45,847 bases of DNA from a bacterium (GTDB taxonomy: Bacteria; SZUA-79; Acidulodesulfobacterales; Acidulodesulfobacteraceae): NCBI GenBank assembly GCA_021795355.1, contig JAJYPL010000009.1, positions 1 through 45,847 of the forward strand, in the 5' to 3' direction. Position 1 is the stretch's first letter. Every line of letters starts with the position of its first letter. The notes under the pieces were generated by a model. The model was not told where the DNA came from. It did no database searches and saw only the letters and a program-made list of their open reading frames with translations. The position numbers were made by a program, and so were the translations under genes. This document shows positions 18,019-25,263 of the stretch, piece after piece.

Positions 18019-19035
18019 ATGAACTTAAATATATTATGGTTTATTCTTGTTGCCGTTATCATTTTGGGCTGGTCGGTTATGGACGGGTTTGATTACGGCG
18101 TAGGCGGACTTTTAAATTTCATTGCAAAAAACGATGAAGAAAAGAGATACGTTATTAACGCAATTGGGCCTGTTTGGGACGGAAACCAGGTTTGGCTCAT
18201 ACTTGGAGGCGGCGCAGTTTTTGCAGCTTTCCCGCTGGTTTATGCGTCTATTTTCAGCGGATTTTATCTTGCGATGATGCTGGTTGTATGGCTTATAATA
18301 TTCAGGGCGGTTTCATTTGAATTTAGAAGCAAAGTCGAAAGCGCAGGCTGGAGGAAGTTCTGGGATGCCGATATTACGGTTACCGGTCTCGGCATTGCTT
18401 TGCTGCTCGGCGTGGCTATAGCAAATATATTAATGGGAGTTCCGCTGAATAAAGAACATGTGGACTATCAGTCGCTTTTCAGCCTTTTAAATATTTTCGG
18501 TTTGGTAGGCGGACTTATATCTCTTTCAATGTTTTTAATGCACGGCTCTGCTTATTTAATTATGAAAACCGAAGGAGAAGTTCAGCAGAGGGCAAGGACT
18601 TTTGCAAAAGGATTTGCCGCAGCCTTTATAATCGTTACTTTGCTGTTTTTAATAATTTCTCCGATATTTGCCCCAAGGCTTCTCGGCAACAGTTTCGGCG
18701 CAATAGGCGACATTGTTCCGGTTATAATGCTTATAGGCGCTATAGGAGTTATACTGACGGCCGGGTCTTCAAGCGATATAAAGCCGTTTGCATATTCTAT
18801 CGTAGCTATTATAGGCGCTGTGGCAAGTTTAGCCGTCGGTATATTCCCCGATATAGTTCCGTCTTCTATTAATACAAAATACAGCTTGAACATATATAAT
18901 TCGGCTTCAAACCATTTAACGCTTTTAGTTATGCTCATTGCAACTATTATCGGTTTGCCGCTTGTATTAATATATGCAATTTACGCATATAAAAAGTTTG
19001 GCTTAAAGGTTCAAATGGACGACAGCAGTTATTGA
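18019..19035 (+). CDS. cydB: Cytochrome bd quinol oxidase subunit II
   Basis: CydB is the 338-residue partner of CydA, an all-helical membrane protein that stabilises the haem groups. The signature VMDGFDYGVGGLLNFIAK and the segment IGPVWDGNQVWLILGGGAVF are diagnostic. About nine hydrophobic helices follow. AGGAGGTG precedes the ATG at 18019. No separate cydX-like micropeptide was found in the 34 bp before the downstream terminator, and no cydDC transporter genes are in the window. Confidence 0.95.
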   Translation: MNLNILWFILVAVIILGWSVMDGFDYGVGGLLNFIAKNDEEKRYVINAIGPVWDGNQVWLILGGGAVFAAFPLVYASIFSGFYLAMMLVVWLIIFRAVSFEFRSKVESAGWRKFWDADITVTGLGIALLLGVAIANILMGVPLNKEHVDYQSLFSLLNIFGLVGGLISLSMFLMHGSAYLIMKTEGEVQQRARTFAKGFAAAFIIVTLLFLIISPIFAPRLLGNSFGAIGDIVPVIMLIGAIGVILTAGSSSDIKPFAYSIVAIIGAVASLAVGIFPDIVPSSINTKYSLNIYNSASNHLTLLVMLIATIIGLPLVLIYAIYAYKKFGLKVQMDDSSY

Positions 19036-19069
19036 TTTTTTATATATAAATTTTAACCTTTACCCAAAA

Positions 19070-19118
19070 GCCCTATAATAAAATTAACCCCCCTTAATTT
19101 TTTATAGGGCATTTTTTT
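19070..19118 (+). terminator. Intrinsic terminator of cydAB
   Basis: GCCCTATAA (19070-19078) pairs with TTATAGGGC (19102-19110) and is followed by a run of seven T (19112-19118). The loop is long and AT-rich and can pair further. It ends the cydAB transcript shortly before the rrf2 promoter. Confidence 0.8.
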
Positions 19119-19129
19119 GTAATTTCTTA

Positions 19130-19162
19130 TATAATAAAATATAAGACAAATTTTATCTTAAT
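19130..19162 (+). promoter_or_regulatory. rrf2 -10 box and candidate autoregulatory operator
   Basis: TATAAT at 19130-19135 is followed at the expected start point by the dyad ATAAGACAAATTTTATCTTAAT (19141-19162), related to the site upstream of cydA. No good -35 is visible because the spacer region is the cyd terminator T-run. Placement over +1 suggests negative autoregulation by the Rrf2 protein. Confidence 0.5.
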
Positions 19163-19175
19163 TTGAGGTGTTTAT

Positions 19176-19619
19176 ATGAATATTTCAAGAGCCAGCGATT
19201 ATGCTATAAGAGGGCTGGTATATATGGCTAAACAGCCTGCAGGAACGGTATGTTTTGTAAAAGATATAGCAAAAAACACAAATTCGCCGGCTTCTTTTAT
19301 GTCAAAGATATTTCAAACGCTTGCAAAAAGCGGCATTGTTCATTCTTTTATCGGAACTAAAGGCGGATTTACGTTTAACGTTCAGCCCGAAAATATTACT
19401 ATAAAAACGGTTATCGAAATTATCGACGGACCTATATTGCTCAACCGCTGCGCCGTAAATAAATCCGCCTGCAATGAAATAGACAATTGCGACGTTCATT
19501 ATATGTGGGCGGATATAAGAAAAATCCTAATAAAAGCCCTTAATGCCTATTCTATCGCCGATTTTGCCAAAGATAAAAAAAATAATAAGGAAGTTTTATC
19601 GGAAGTTATAAATTTTTAA
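19176..19619 (+). CDS. Rrf2 family transcriptional regulator, Fe-S cysteine type
   Basis: A 147-residue winged-helix regulator. The N-terminus MNISRASDYAIRGLVYMAK and the helix-turn-helix around SPASFMSKIFQTLAKSGIV are typical of Rrf2. Three cysteines, Cys92, Cys99 and Cys105, are arranged as in IscR, NsrR and RsrR, which bind an Fe-S cluster and sense Fe-S status, nitric oxide or redox state. GAGGTG precedes the ATG. Position and the shared operator suggest it controls cydAB and itself, perhaps in response to O2 or NO. Which signal it senses cannot be read from sequence alone. Confidence 0.88.
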   Translation: MNISRASDYAIRGLVYMAKQPAGTVCFVKDIAKNTNSPASFMSKIFQTLAKSGIVHSFIGTKGGFTFNVQPENITIKTVIEIIDGPILLNRCAVNKSACNEIDNCDVHYMWADIRKILIKALNAYSIADFAKDKKNNKEVLSEVINF

Positions 19620-19643
19620 CAAATAATGTGGTAAAATATCGTT

Positions 19644-20579
19644 ATGAAAAACAAAACGATATTTTATATCGCACTTGCCGTTATAATTATTTTTGCGTTT
19701 ATTTTTGCAATCTACTTTATACATCAAAATAATTCCGCAAAAGATGCACTAAACCTTAATAAGCTGTCCCCTGTCAGCGTGATAAATAAGCGGGCTTTGA
19801 GTTTGCGCACGCGGGCAAAGCAATCCGAAGCGCCGCAAACCTTTAATCTTGCAATAGCTTCTATGATGTCGCCCGTAGCAAATATCGATGCCTATAAGCC
19901 TTTTGCAAGATATATCGGCCGCGCGCTTCATATGCCCGTTAAGATTGTTCAGAAGCGAACTTATTTGGCGGTTAATAACCTGCTTATAAAAAATAAAATA
20001 GATTTAGCTTTTATATGTACCGGAGCATACGTTTACGGAGGATTAAAAAACAAAGTAAAAATAATCGCCGTACCCGTTATAGACGGAAGAAAGACGTATC
20101 AAGCCTATATAATTGCACATAAGCCTTCGAAGATTAAATCTATTAAAGATTTGAAAGGAAAGGTGTTCGCTTTTACCGAACCGCTTTCTAATACGGGTTA
20201 TGAATATCCCGTAAGTTTTTTTAAAAAAAAAGGCATAAACCCGAAGACTTATTTTAAAAGAGTAATATTCACTTATAATCATACTGATTCCATTAAAGCT
20301 GTTGCGTCCGGCATCGCCGACGGCGCATCGGTCGATTCCATAGTTTACTCTTACACGTACGATAAATATAAAAGCGTAAGGCTTCACACTAAAATTATTT
20401 TAAAATCCCCTCTGTTTCCTATCCCGCCTATAGTTATGCCCGACGGGGTTAATAAAAGATTAAGGGCTAAAGTTGAAAAAATTCTTTTAGACATGTCGAA
20501 AAATCCTAAAGGCAGACAAATTTTAAAAAAACTCAATATAAACGGTTTTGCCGCGCCGGATATAAGTATATATAAATAA
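19644..20579 (+). CDS. PhnD-like periplasmic binding protein, membrane-anchored (sensor component)
   Basis: A 311-residue protein of the phosphate/phosphonate (PhnD) periplasmic-binding family: FNLAIASMMSPVANIDAYKP, IDLAFICTGAYVYGG, then KSIKDLKGKVFAFTEPLS and DSIKAVASGIADGASVDS. It starts with a single hydrophobic segment (about residues 7-27) without a lipobox or clear cleavage site, so it is probably anchored in the inner membrane facing the periplasm. No ABC permease or ATPase is nearby. Instead it lies 2 nt before a histidine kinase. PhnD-like domains form the ligand-binding part of the tetrathionate sensor TtrS and of the arsenite sensor AioX, so a sensory role is most likely. TAAAAT lies 6 nt before the ATG (leaderless-type start). 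Confidence 0.82.
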   Translation: MKNKTIFYIALAVIIIFAFIFAIYFIHQNNSAKDALNLNKLSPVSVINKRALSLRTRAKQSEAPQTFNLAIASMMSPVANIDAYKPFARYIGRALHMPVKIVQKRTYLAVNNLLIKNKIDLAFICTGAYVYGGLKNKVKIIAVPVIDGRKTYQAYIIAHKPSKIKSIKDLKGKVFAFTEPLSNTGYEYPVSFFKKKGINPKTYFKRVIFTYNHTDSIKAVASGIADGASVDSIVYSYTYDKYKSVRLHTKIILKSPLFPIPPIVMPDGVNKRLRAKVEKILLDMSKNPKGRQILKKLNINGFAAPDISIYK

Positions 20580-20581
20580 AT

Positions 20582-22009
20582 ATGGGACTTTCTTTATTGC
20601 CTTCTGCAGCATCTATTTTAAAAAATTTTTATAACATTTCTTTAAGGATAAAAGTTATAAGCCTTGTCATATTTGCTACTCTTCTGCTCGGACTCCCGGT
20701 TATATATTTCGTAAATAAAGATTTTTCTCTGCAGAATAATATGCAGTTAAAATTAATGAGCTTAGCAATAGGCAAACAATTATCGTCACAGTCGGTAAAT
20801 TATATTTTAGAAGACAATATTTATGCATTAGATAAGTTATTAAAAAGTTCGATTAAAAGCGACCCCGACGTAGTTTACGTATTTATCGAAAATAGAAAAG
20901 GCGAAGTTATCGCTTCCACTTTTGACGGCGGATTTCCTGCAGTTTTATTGAAAGTTAACCGCTTTAATCCTAAAAAGTTATCCGCCGTCAGTATCAAAAC
21001 AAACGATGGTTTGGTATACGATACCGCCGTTCCGATATTGCGCGGCAGATTAGGCTTAATAAGAGTCGGAATTTCAAATAAAAGGTCGAGCCTGCTCCTT
21101 TATTCCCTCATAAGATCCATAATAATAGTGATGATTTTTGCCGCCGTTTTAGCTATTATACTTTCAAGTTCTATTGCATGGTGGGTTATGACTCCGGTAG
21201 TAAAACTGTCTGAAGCTTTTAAAAAAGTCAAAAGCGGCAGTTACGACGTAAAGATCGATATCAAAAGAGACGATGAAATAGGAATGCTCGCTAGAGATTT
21301 TAATAAAATGGCGTTAAGCTTAAAAAAAGCAGACGAAGAAAGAATCGAAAACGACAACCTAAGGAAAAATTTTATTAATAACGTTATAAAAGCTCAGGAA
21401 GAAGAAAGAAAAAGGATAGCAAAAGACCTGCATGACCAGTTTGCCCAGGTGCTGGCATATATAAAAATAAGAATAGGTCTCCTTAAAAACCTTAATAATA
21501 TTGAAGAAGCAAAAGAAAGCATCGCTCAAATCGGCGAAGAGCTTACGAACGCCTTAGATGCAGTGAGAAATATCGCAAAAAGCCTTATGCCGGGGATACT
21601 TGAAGAAATGGGTCTGGTATGCGCCGTGTCAAGCTATATAGACGATATTAATAGAAAGAGCCTTAATTTTAAAGTAGATTTTTTTCCTAACGAAAACATT
21701 AAAGATAAAAGATTTGATCAGAATATAGAAATTAACATTTACAGAATAATTCAGGAGGCTCTGTCTAACGCTATACTGCACTCTCAGGCAAATAATGTTA
21801 AAATAAGTTTAAAGACTATTGAAGGGGAAATCGATTGTATCATAAAAGATAACGGAACAGGTTTTAATTATGAGTCTATAAGCAAAGAGAGCCTCGGGAT
21901 ATTCGGAATGATAGAAAGAGCAAAACTTCTTGGCGGAGATTTAAAAATTAAATCCCAAACCGGCCGCGGAACCGAGATAAATTTTTATGTGCCGGCAGAA
22001 TTAAAATAA
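20582..22009 (+). CDS. NarX/HPK7-type sensor histidine kinase
   Basis: A 475-residue membrane kinase. TM1 is at about 22-45, a periplasmic loop runs to about 170, TM2 is at about 175-200, and a HAMP linker follows (WWVMTPVVKLSEAFKKVKSG). A HisKA_3 dimerisation domain has the phospho-acceptor His284 in ERKRIAKDLHDQFAQVLAY. The ATP-binding domain shows the N-box QEALSNAILHSQ and the G-box DNGTGFN. The periplasmic region is small and is not itself a binding-protein fold, which fits with the adjacent PhnD-like protein supplying ligand recognition. The start is 2 nt after that gene. Its partner is the LuxR-type regulator 38 bp downstream. Confidence 0.93.
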   Translation: MGLSLLPSAASILKNFYNISLRIKVISLVIFATLLLGLPVIYFVNKDFSLQNNMQLKLMSLAIGKQLSSQSVNYILEDNIYALDKLLKSSIKSDPDVVYVFIENRKGEVIASTFDGGFPAVLLKVNRFNPKKLSAVSIKTNDGLVYDTAVPILRGRLGLIRVGISNKRSSLLLYSLIRSIIIVMIFAAVLAIILSSSIAWWVMTPVVKLSEAFKKVKSGSYDVKIDIKRDDEIGMLARDFNKMALSLKKADEERIENDNLRKNFINNVIKAQEEERKRIAKDLHDQFAQVLAYIKIRIGLLKNLNNIEEAKESIAQIGEELTNALDAVRNIAKSLMPGILEEMGLVCAVSSYIDDINRKSLNFKVDFFPNENIKDKRFDQNIEINIYRIIQEALSNAILHSQANNVKISLKTIEGEIDCIIKDNGTGFNYESISKESLGIFGMIERAKLLGGDLKIKSQTGRGTEINFYVPAELK

Positions 22010-22047
22010 TACAAATAAATAATATCAATATATACGGAGAAAGAATC

Positions 22048-22719
22048 TTGATAAACATAGTTTTAATAGACGACCACTTTCTTATGGTTTCCGGCTTGAA
22101 AATGATAATAGCCGGACATAATGATATGCAGGTCGCGGGAACCGCAAACGATGCAGCGTCGGCAATGGGAATCGTCAAGGAAAAGAAGCCTGACGTTATA
22201 GTTTTGGACATTTCGCTCCCAAAAACTAACGGATTAGATCTGATAATCGGACTTAAAGAAATTTCTCCGGATTCCAAAATACTGATTTTAACGATGTATG
22301 AAGACAAGCAGTATGTTCAGAGGGCTCTTGACAACGGTGCATTAGGCTATCTGCCTAAAAAAGCCGTAGAAAGCGACCTTATATACGCGATTAAGACCGT
22401 TGCCGAAGGAGAGCTGTATATTCATTCTTCGCTGGTTAAAGATTTAATCGGCAGGGATAAAAATAAAAACGAAGGCGGCGATTCTGCCGGAAACCAGAAT
22501 ACTCTGCTGGATTTATGGCATAATTTAAGCGACAGAGAACAGGAAGTGCTTATAATGGTAGCGGAAGGTTTTTCAAACAAGGAAATAGGGCAAAAACTTT
22601 TTATTAACGACAAAACCGTTGCTACGCACCGCTTAAGGGGAATGGAAAAATTAGGCTATATCAGCAAATCGGAACTCGTGGATATTGTCTTCTTCAAACT
22701 TAAATTAATAAATAAATAA
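22048..22719 (+). CDS. LuxR/NarL-family response regulator
   Basis: A 223-residue regulator. The N-terminal receiver domain has the acidic pair in VLIDDHF and the phospho-acceptor Asp54 in VIVLDISLP; the C-terminal LuxR helix-turn-helix is LSDREQEVLIMVAEGFSNKE with NDKTVATHRLRGMEKLG. TTG at 22048 is the start, behind ACGGAGA. It is co-oriented with the PhnD-like and kinase genes and lies 151 bp before the ttrB-like gene. It is the obvious activator of the molybdoenzyme operon, as TtrR is for ttrBCA in Salmonella. The 22761-22781 direct repeats are candidate binding sites. Confidence 0.92.
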   Translation: MINIVLIDDHFLMVSGLKMIIAGHNDMQVAGTANDAASAMGIVKEKKPDVIVLDISLPKTNGLDLIIGLKEISPDSKILILTMYEDKQYVQRALDNGALGYLPKKAVESDLIYAIKTVAEGELYIHSSLVKDLIGRDKNKNEGGDSAGNQNTLLDLWHNLSDREQEVLIMVAEGFSNKEIGQKLFINDKTVATHRLRGMEKLGYISKSELVDIVFFKLKLINK

Positions 22720-22760
22720 ATTTACCGTAATATTTTTTCTTCATTTTATTTCAGATTTTT

Positions 22761-22838
22761 TCCTACAAAAATCCTACTTTGTATTATTTCATTAAGTCTA
22801 TTTCCGTGATATTAATATATATGTAATTTGCAATTTAC
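22761..22838 (+). promoter_or_regulatory. Candidate activator sites and promoter of the ttr-like operon
   Basis: Two direct repeats TCCTACaaaa and TCCTACtttg start at 22761 and 22772, 11 bp (one helix turn) apart, as expected for a response-regulator dimer. They precede a weak -35/-10 pair, TTTCAT (22787-22792), 17 bp, TATTAA (22810-22815), the kind of promoter that needs an activator. A second dyad, GTAATTTGCAATTTAC (22823-22838, two mismatches), covers the expected start point and might bind a second regulator. All assignments are inferred from pattern and context. Confidence 0.4.
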
Positions 22839-22870
22839 GATAATTTTAATATAAAGGAGGGGATAGGTTA

Positions 22871-24007
22871 ATGAAAGAAGAAAATATTTCTGAGAATCAA
22901 GACCCAAAATTTAAAGAAAAAGAGAAAGAAAAAGAGCTAAAAGAAGGCGGCTCAAAAAGAAATTTCATTAAAATGCTCGGGTTAGGAGGATTGGCGGCGG
23001 CGGTCGGCGGCGCGGCGGGGCTGTCTAACGCAAGCAAAGCGGCTGCGGCTGCTTTAAAAAAAGGAAACGCTAAAAAAAGCGGACACAACTCGCCCGAAAA
23101 AGGCAGCGGCATACCCACCGGCGCTTTAAAAAATCACAGATGGATGGGATGGATGAATCCGTCGCAGGACGTAAAAGACGGATGGAACGAATGGATGAGG
23201 ACGATAGAAAATCCTCACAATCTTCCGATATGGCACGATAATTTCTGGACGATTAAAAAATCCAAACCTAAACATCACTGGGCAATCGTAATGGATTTGA
23301 GAAAATGTGTGGGATGCCAGGCATGCGTAGTAGCCTGCAAGAGCGAAAATAACGTTCCTTTGGGCGTTTTCAGGACGGTTGTTCAGGTAATGGAAACTGG
23401 TCATATGGTCCCCGATCCTTCGGGAGACGTCGTTACGGATGAAGGCAGTTATACCGCTAACGTAAAAAGATTCAGCCTTCCGAGAATGTGCAATCACTGC
23501 GACCATCCGCCTTGCGTTGAAGTATGCCCGGTTAAGGCTACGTTTAAAAGGCAGGACGGAGTCGTTCTTATAGATTACAACATATGCATCGGCTGTCTAA
23601 CGTGCGTTCAGGCTTGCCCTTACGATATGAGATTTGCAAATCCGGTTCAGCATACGGCCGATAAATGTACATTATGCGTTCACAGAATAGACAGGGGTCT
23701 TATGCCGGCATGCGTAACTTCCTGCGTCGGCAGGGCAAGAAAGTTCGGTGATTTAAACGACCCGAAGAGCGAAGTATCAAGGCTTATTGCAGAGTTTCCT
23801 ACCGCTAAACTTAAACCTGGCGCAGGAACGGATCCTCAGGTATTTTATATAGATTTAGAAGGCAGGCTTGTAGATCCGACAAATCCCGAAGAGGTCAAAA
23901 TGGTTTATACTTACGGAATGGGATTGGAAACAAGCTCCTATAAAAAATTAGGCGGCAAAGCAGACCTTCCGTTTAAAGAAGAAAAAGAAAATCCATACGC
24001 GGGATAA
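22871..24007 (+). CDS. TtrB-like 4x[4Fe-4S] ferredoxin subunit of a molybdoenzyme, Tat-type signal
   Basis: A 378-residue electron-transfer subunit with 16 cysteines in four clusters: CVGCQACVVACKSEN, MCNHCDHPPCVEVCP, CIGCLTCVQACP, and CTLCVHR with ACVTSCVG. It begins with a lysine/glutamate-rich stretch and a Tat-like signal at about 28-60, GSKRNFIKMLGLGG followed by an Ala/Gly-rich core. The expected Arg-Arg is Lys29-Arg30. The Salmonella tetrathionate reductase subunit TtrB is known for the same Lys-Arg variant. It should pass electrons from the NrfD-like membrane subunit to the catalytic subunit on the periplasmic side. AAAGGAGGGG precedes the start. The order B-C-A matches ttrBCA. A polysulfide- or thiosulfate-reductase PsrB-type role is the alternative. 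Confidence 0.85.
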   Translation: MKEENISENQDPKFKEKEKEKELKEGGSKRNFIKMLGLGGLAAAVGGAAGLSNASKAAAAALKKGNAKKSGHNSPEKGSGIPTGALKNHRWMGWMNPSQDVKDGWNEWMRTIENPHNLPIWHDNFWTIKKSKPKHHWAIVMDLRKCVGCQACVVACKSENNVPLGVFRTVVQVMETGHMVPDPSGDVVTDEGSYTANVKRFSLPRMCNHCDHPPCVEVCPVKATFKRQDGVVLIDYNICIGCLTCVQACPYDMRFANPVQHTADKCTLCVHRIDRGLMPACVTSCVGRARKFGDLNDPKSEVSRLIAEFPTAKLKPGAGTDPQVFYIDLEGRLVDPTNPEEVKMVYTYGMGLETSSYKKLGGKADLPFKEEKENPYAG

Positions 24008-24069
24008 GATTTTATTAGAGCTAATTTGAAATAACTAATTTTAATTTTTAAATTTTAAGGAGTATATAT

Positions 24070-25251
24070 ATGATTGCGATTAACGGTACCTACGGTACGC
24101 TGGAAAATATTTATTGGGGGCTTCCGATAGTTATTTATCCTTTTCTTTCGGGACTTCTTGCCGGTTCTTTCGTGGTCGGCGCCCTTTATCATCTTTTTCA
24201 TATAGAAAAACTTAAGCCTGTATCGAAACTTGCCCTTATATCAAGTTTCGCTATGCTTCTCTTGGCGGCGATGGCTCCGCTTGCAGATGCCCTTCAGCCG
24301 TCGAGGGCAATATGGGAATTATATTTAAGAGACCATTTCCCCTATTCTCCGCTTGGCATGTTTATAATAATATGGACTATATTCGCCGTAACGTTTCTTT
24401 TTGAACTGTATTTTCTTTTTAGGACGGATAATATTAAAAGAGCGGCTGCCGATACGGGCTTGCGCGGCAAAGTATCTAAATTTTTAACCTTTGGAAGCAC
24501 GGATATATCTGAAATCTCCGTAAAAAGAGACCACAAAGCTTTGTGGATTATATCCATTCTGGGAATTATACTGTCCGTATTGTTCCACGGCTACGTCGGG
24601 TTTTTATTCGGCGCCATAAAAGCCAGGGCGCTCTGGTCCGACCCGATAATTCCGCCGATGTTCATATCTTCAGCGGTAGTTTCGGGTATAGCATTCGTAG
24701 GATTACTATATATAGTGGGTTTCGGGGTTTTTTCGAATAAAAATAAAATAGAAGCAGACACTCTCGACACTTTAAACCAGGCGCTTATTTATGCAATTTT
24801 TGCAGACCTGTTTTTTGACCTCATCGAATGGCTGTATTCGGTCAGGGGATATAATTCTTATGAGATTTATAAAGATTGGCATGCCGTTTTTTCATGGGGT
24901 GCGCCGGGCGTTTTAACCGTTAACTACCATATAATTCAGCTATTATTCGGATTAATTATTCCTGTAGTACTTTTAATAATTTCAAAAGGAGTAAGAAGGT
25001 CTATTTTCTGGACGCTTATTCTCGACATATTTGTGACCGTAGGCGTTTGGGCGATGAGATTTAATACCGTTATAGGAGGTCAGATGCCTACCAAGATAGG
25101 TCAGGGGACTATCCAGCTGAACATCCCTTTTTGGGACTACGACGGTTATTTGACCGGTATAGGGCTTTTCGGATTAGGTATTTTTATAATATTCGTTTTC
25201 GGTTATTTTCTGGGATGGGAACATGAACCCGAAACTTTAAATAAGCAATAA
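24070..25251 (+). CDS. TtrC/NrfD-like membrane quinol-oxidising subunit
   Basis: A 393-residue polytopic membrane protein of the NrfD/PsrC/TtrC family, with about nine hydrophobic segments. The N-terminal LPIVIYPFLSGLLAGSFVVG and ADALQPSRAIWELYLRDHFP resemble quinol-site regions of NrfD-type subunits. It would anchor the ferredoxin and catalytic subunits and exchange electrons with the quinone pool. AAGGAG lies 8 nt before the ATG. It lies 62 bp after the ferredoxin gene and 12 bp before the catalytic gene. It cannot be separated from PsrC or selenate/arsenate-type membrane subunits by sequence alone. Confidence 0.87.
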   Translation: MIAINGTYGTLENIYWGLPIVIYPFLSGLLAGSFVVGALYHLFHIEKLKPVSKLALISSFAMLLLAAMAPLADALQPSRAIWELYLRDHFPYSPLGMFIIIWTIFAVTFLFELYFLFRTDNIKRAAADTGLRGKVSKFLTFGSTDISEISVKRDHKALWIISILGIILSVLFHGYVGFLFGAIKARALWSDPIIPPMFISSAVVSGIAFVGLLYIVGFGVFSNKNKIEADTLDTLNQALIYAIFADLFFDLIEWLYSVRGYNSYEIYKDWHAVFSWGAPGVLTVNYHIIQLLFGLIIPVVLLIISKGVRRSIFWTLILDIFVTVGVWAMRFNTVIGGQMPTKIGQGTIQLNIPFWDYDGYLTGIGLFGLGIFIIFVFGYFLGWEHEPETLNKQ

Positions 25252-25263
25252 GGAGGAAATATA

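Noticed and set aside
19036-19069. A cydX-like micropeptide after cydB
   Set aside because: The gap to the terminator is only 34 bp and contains no start codon with a suitable hydrophobic frame.
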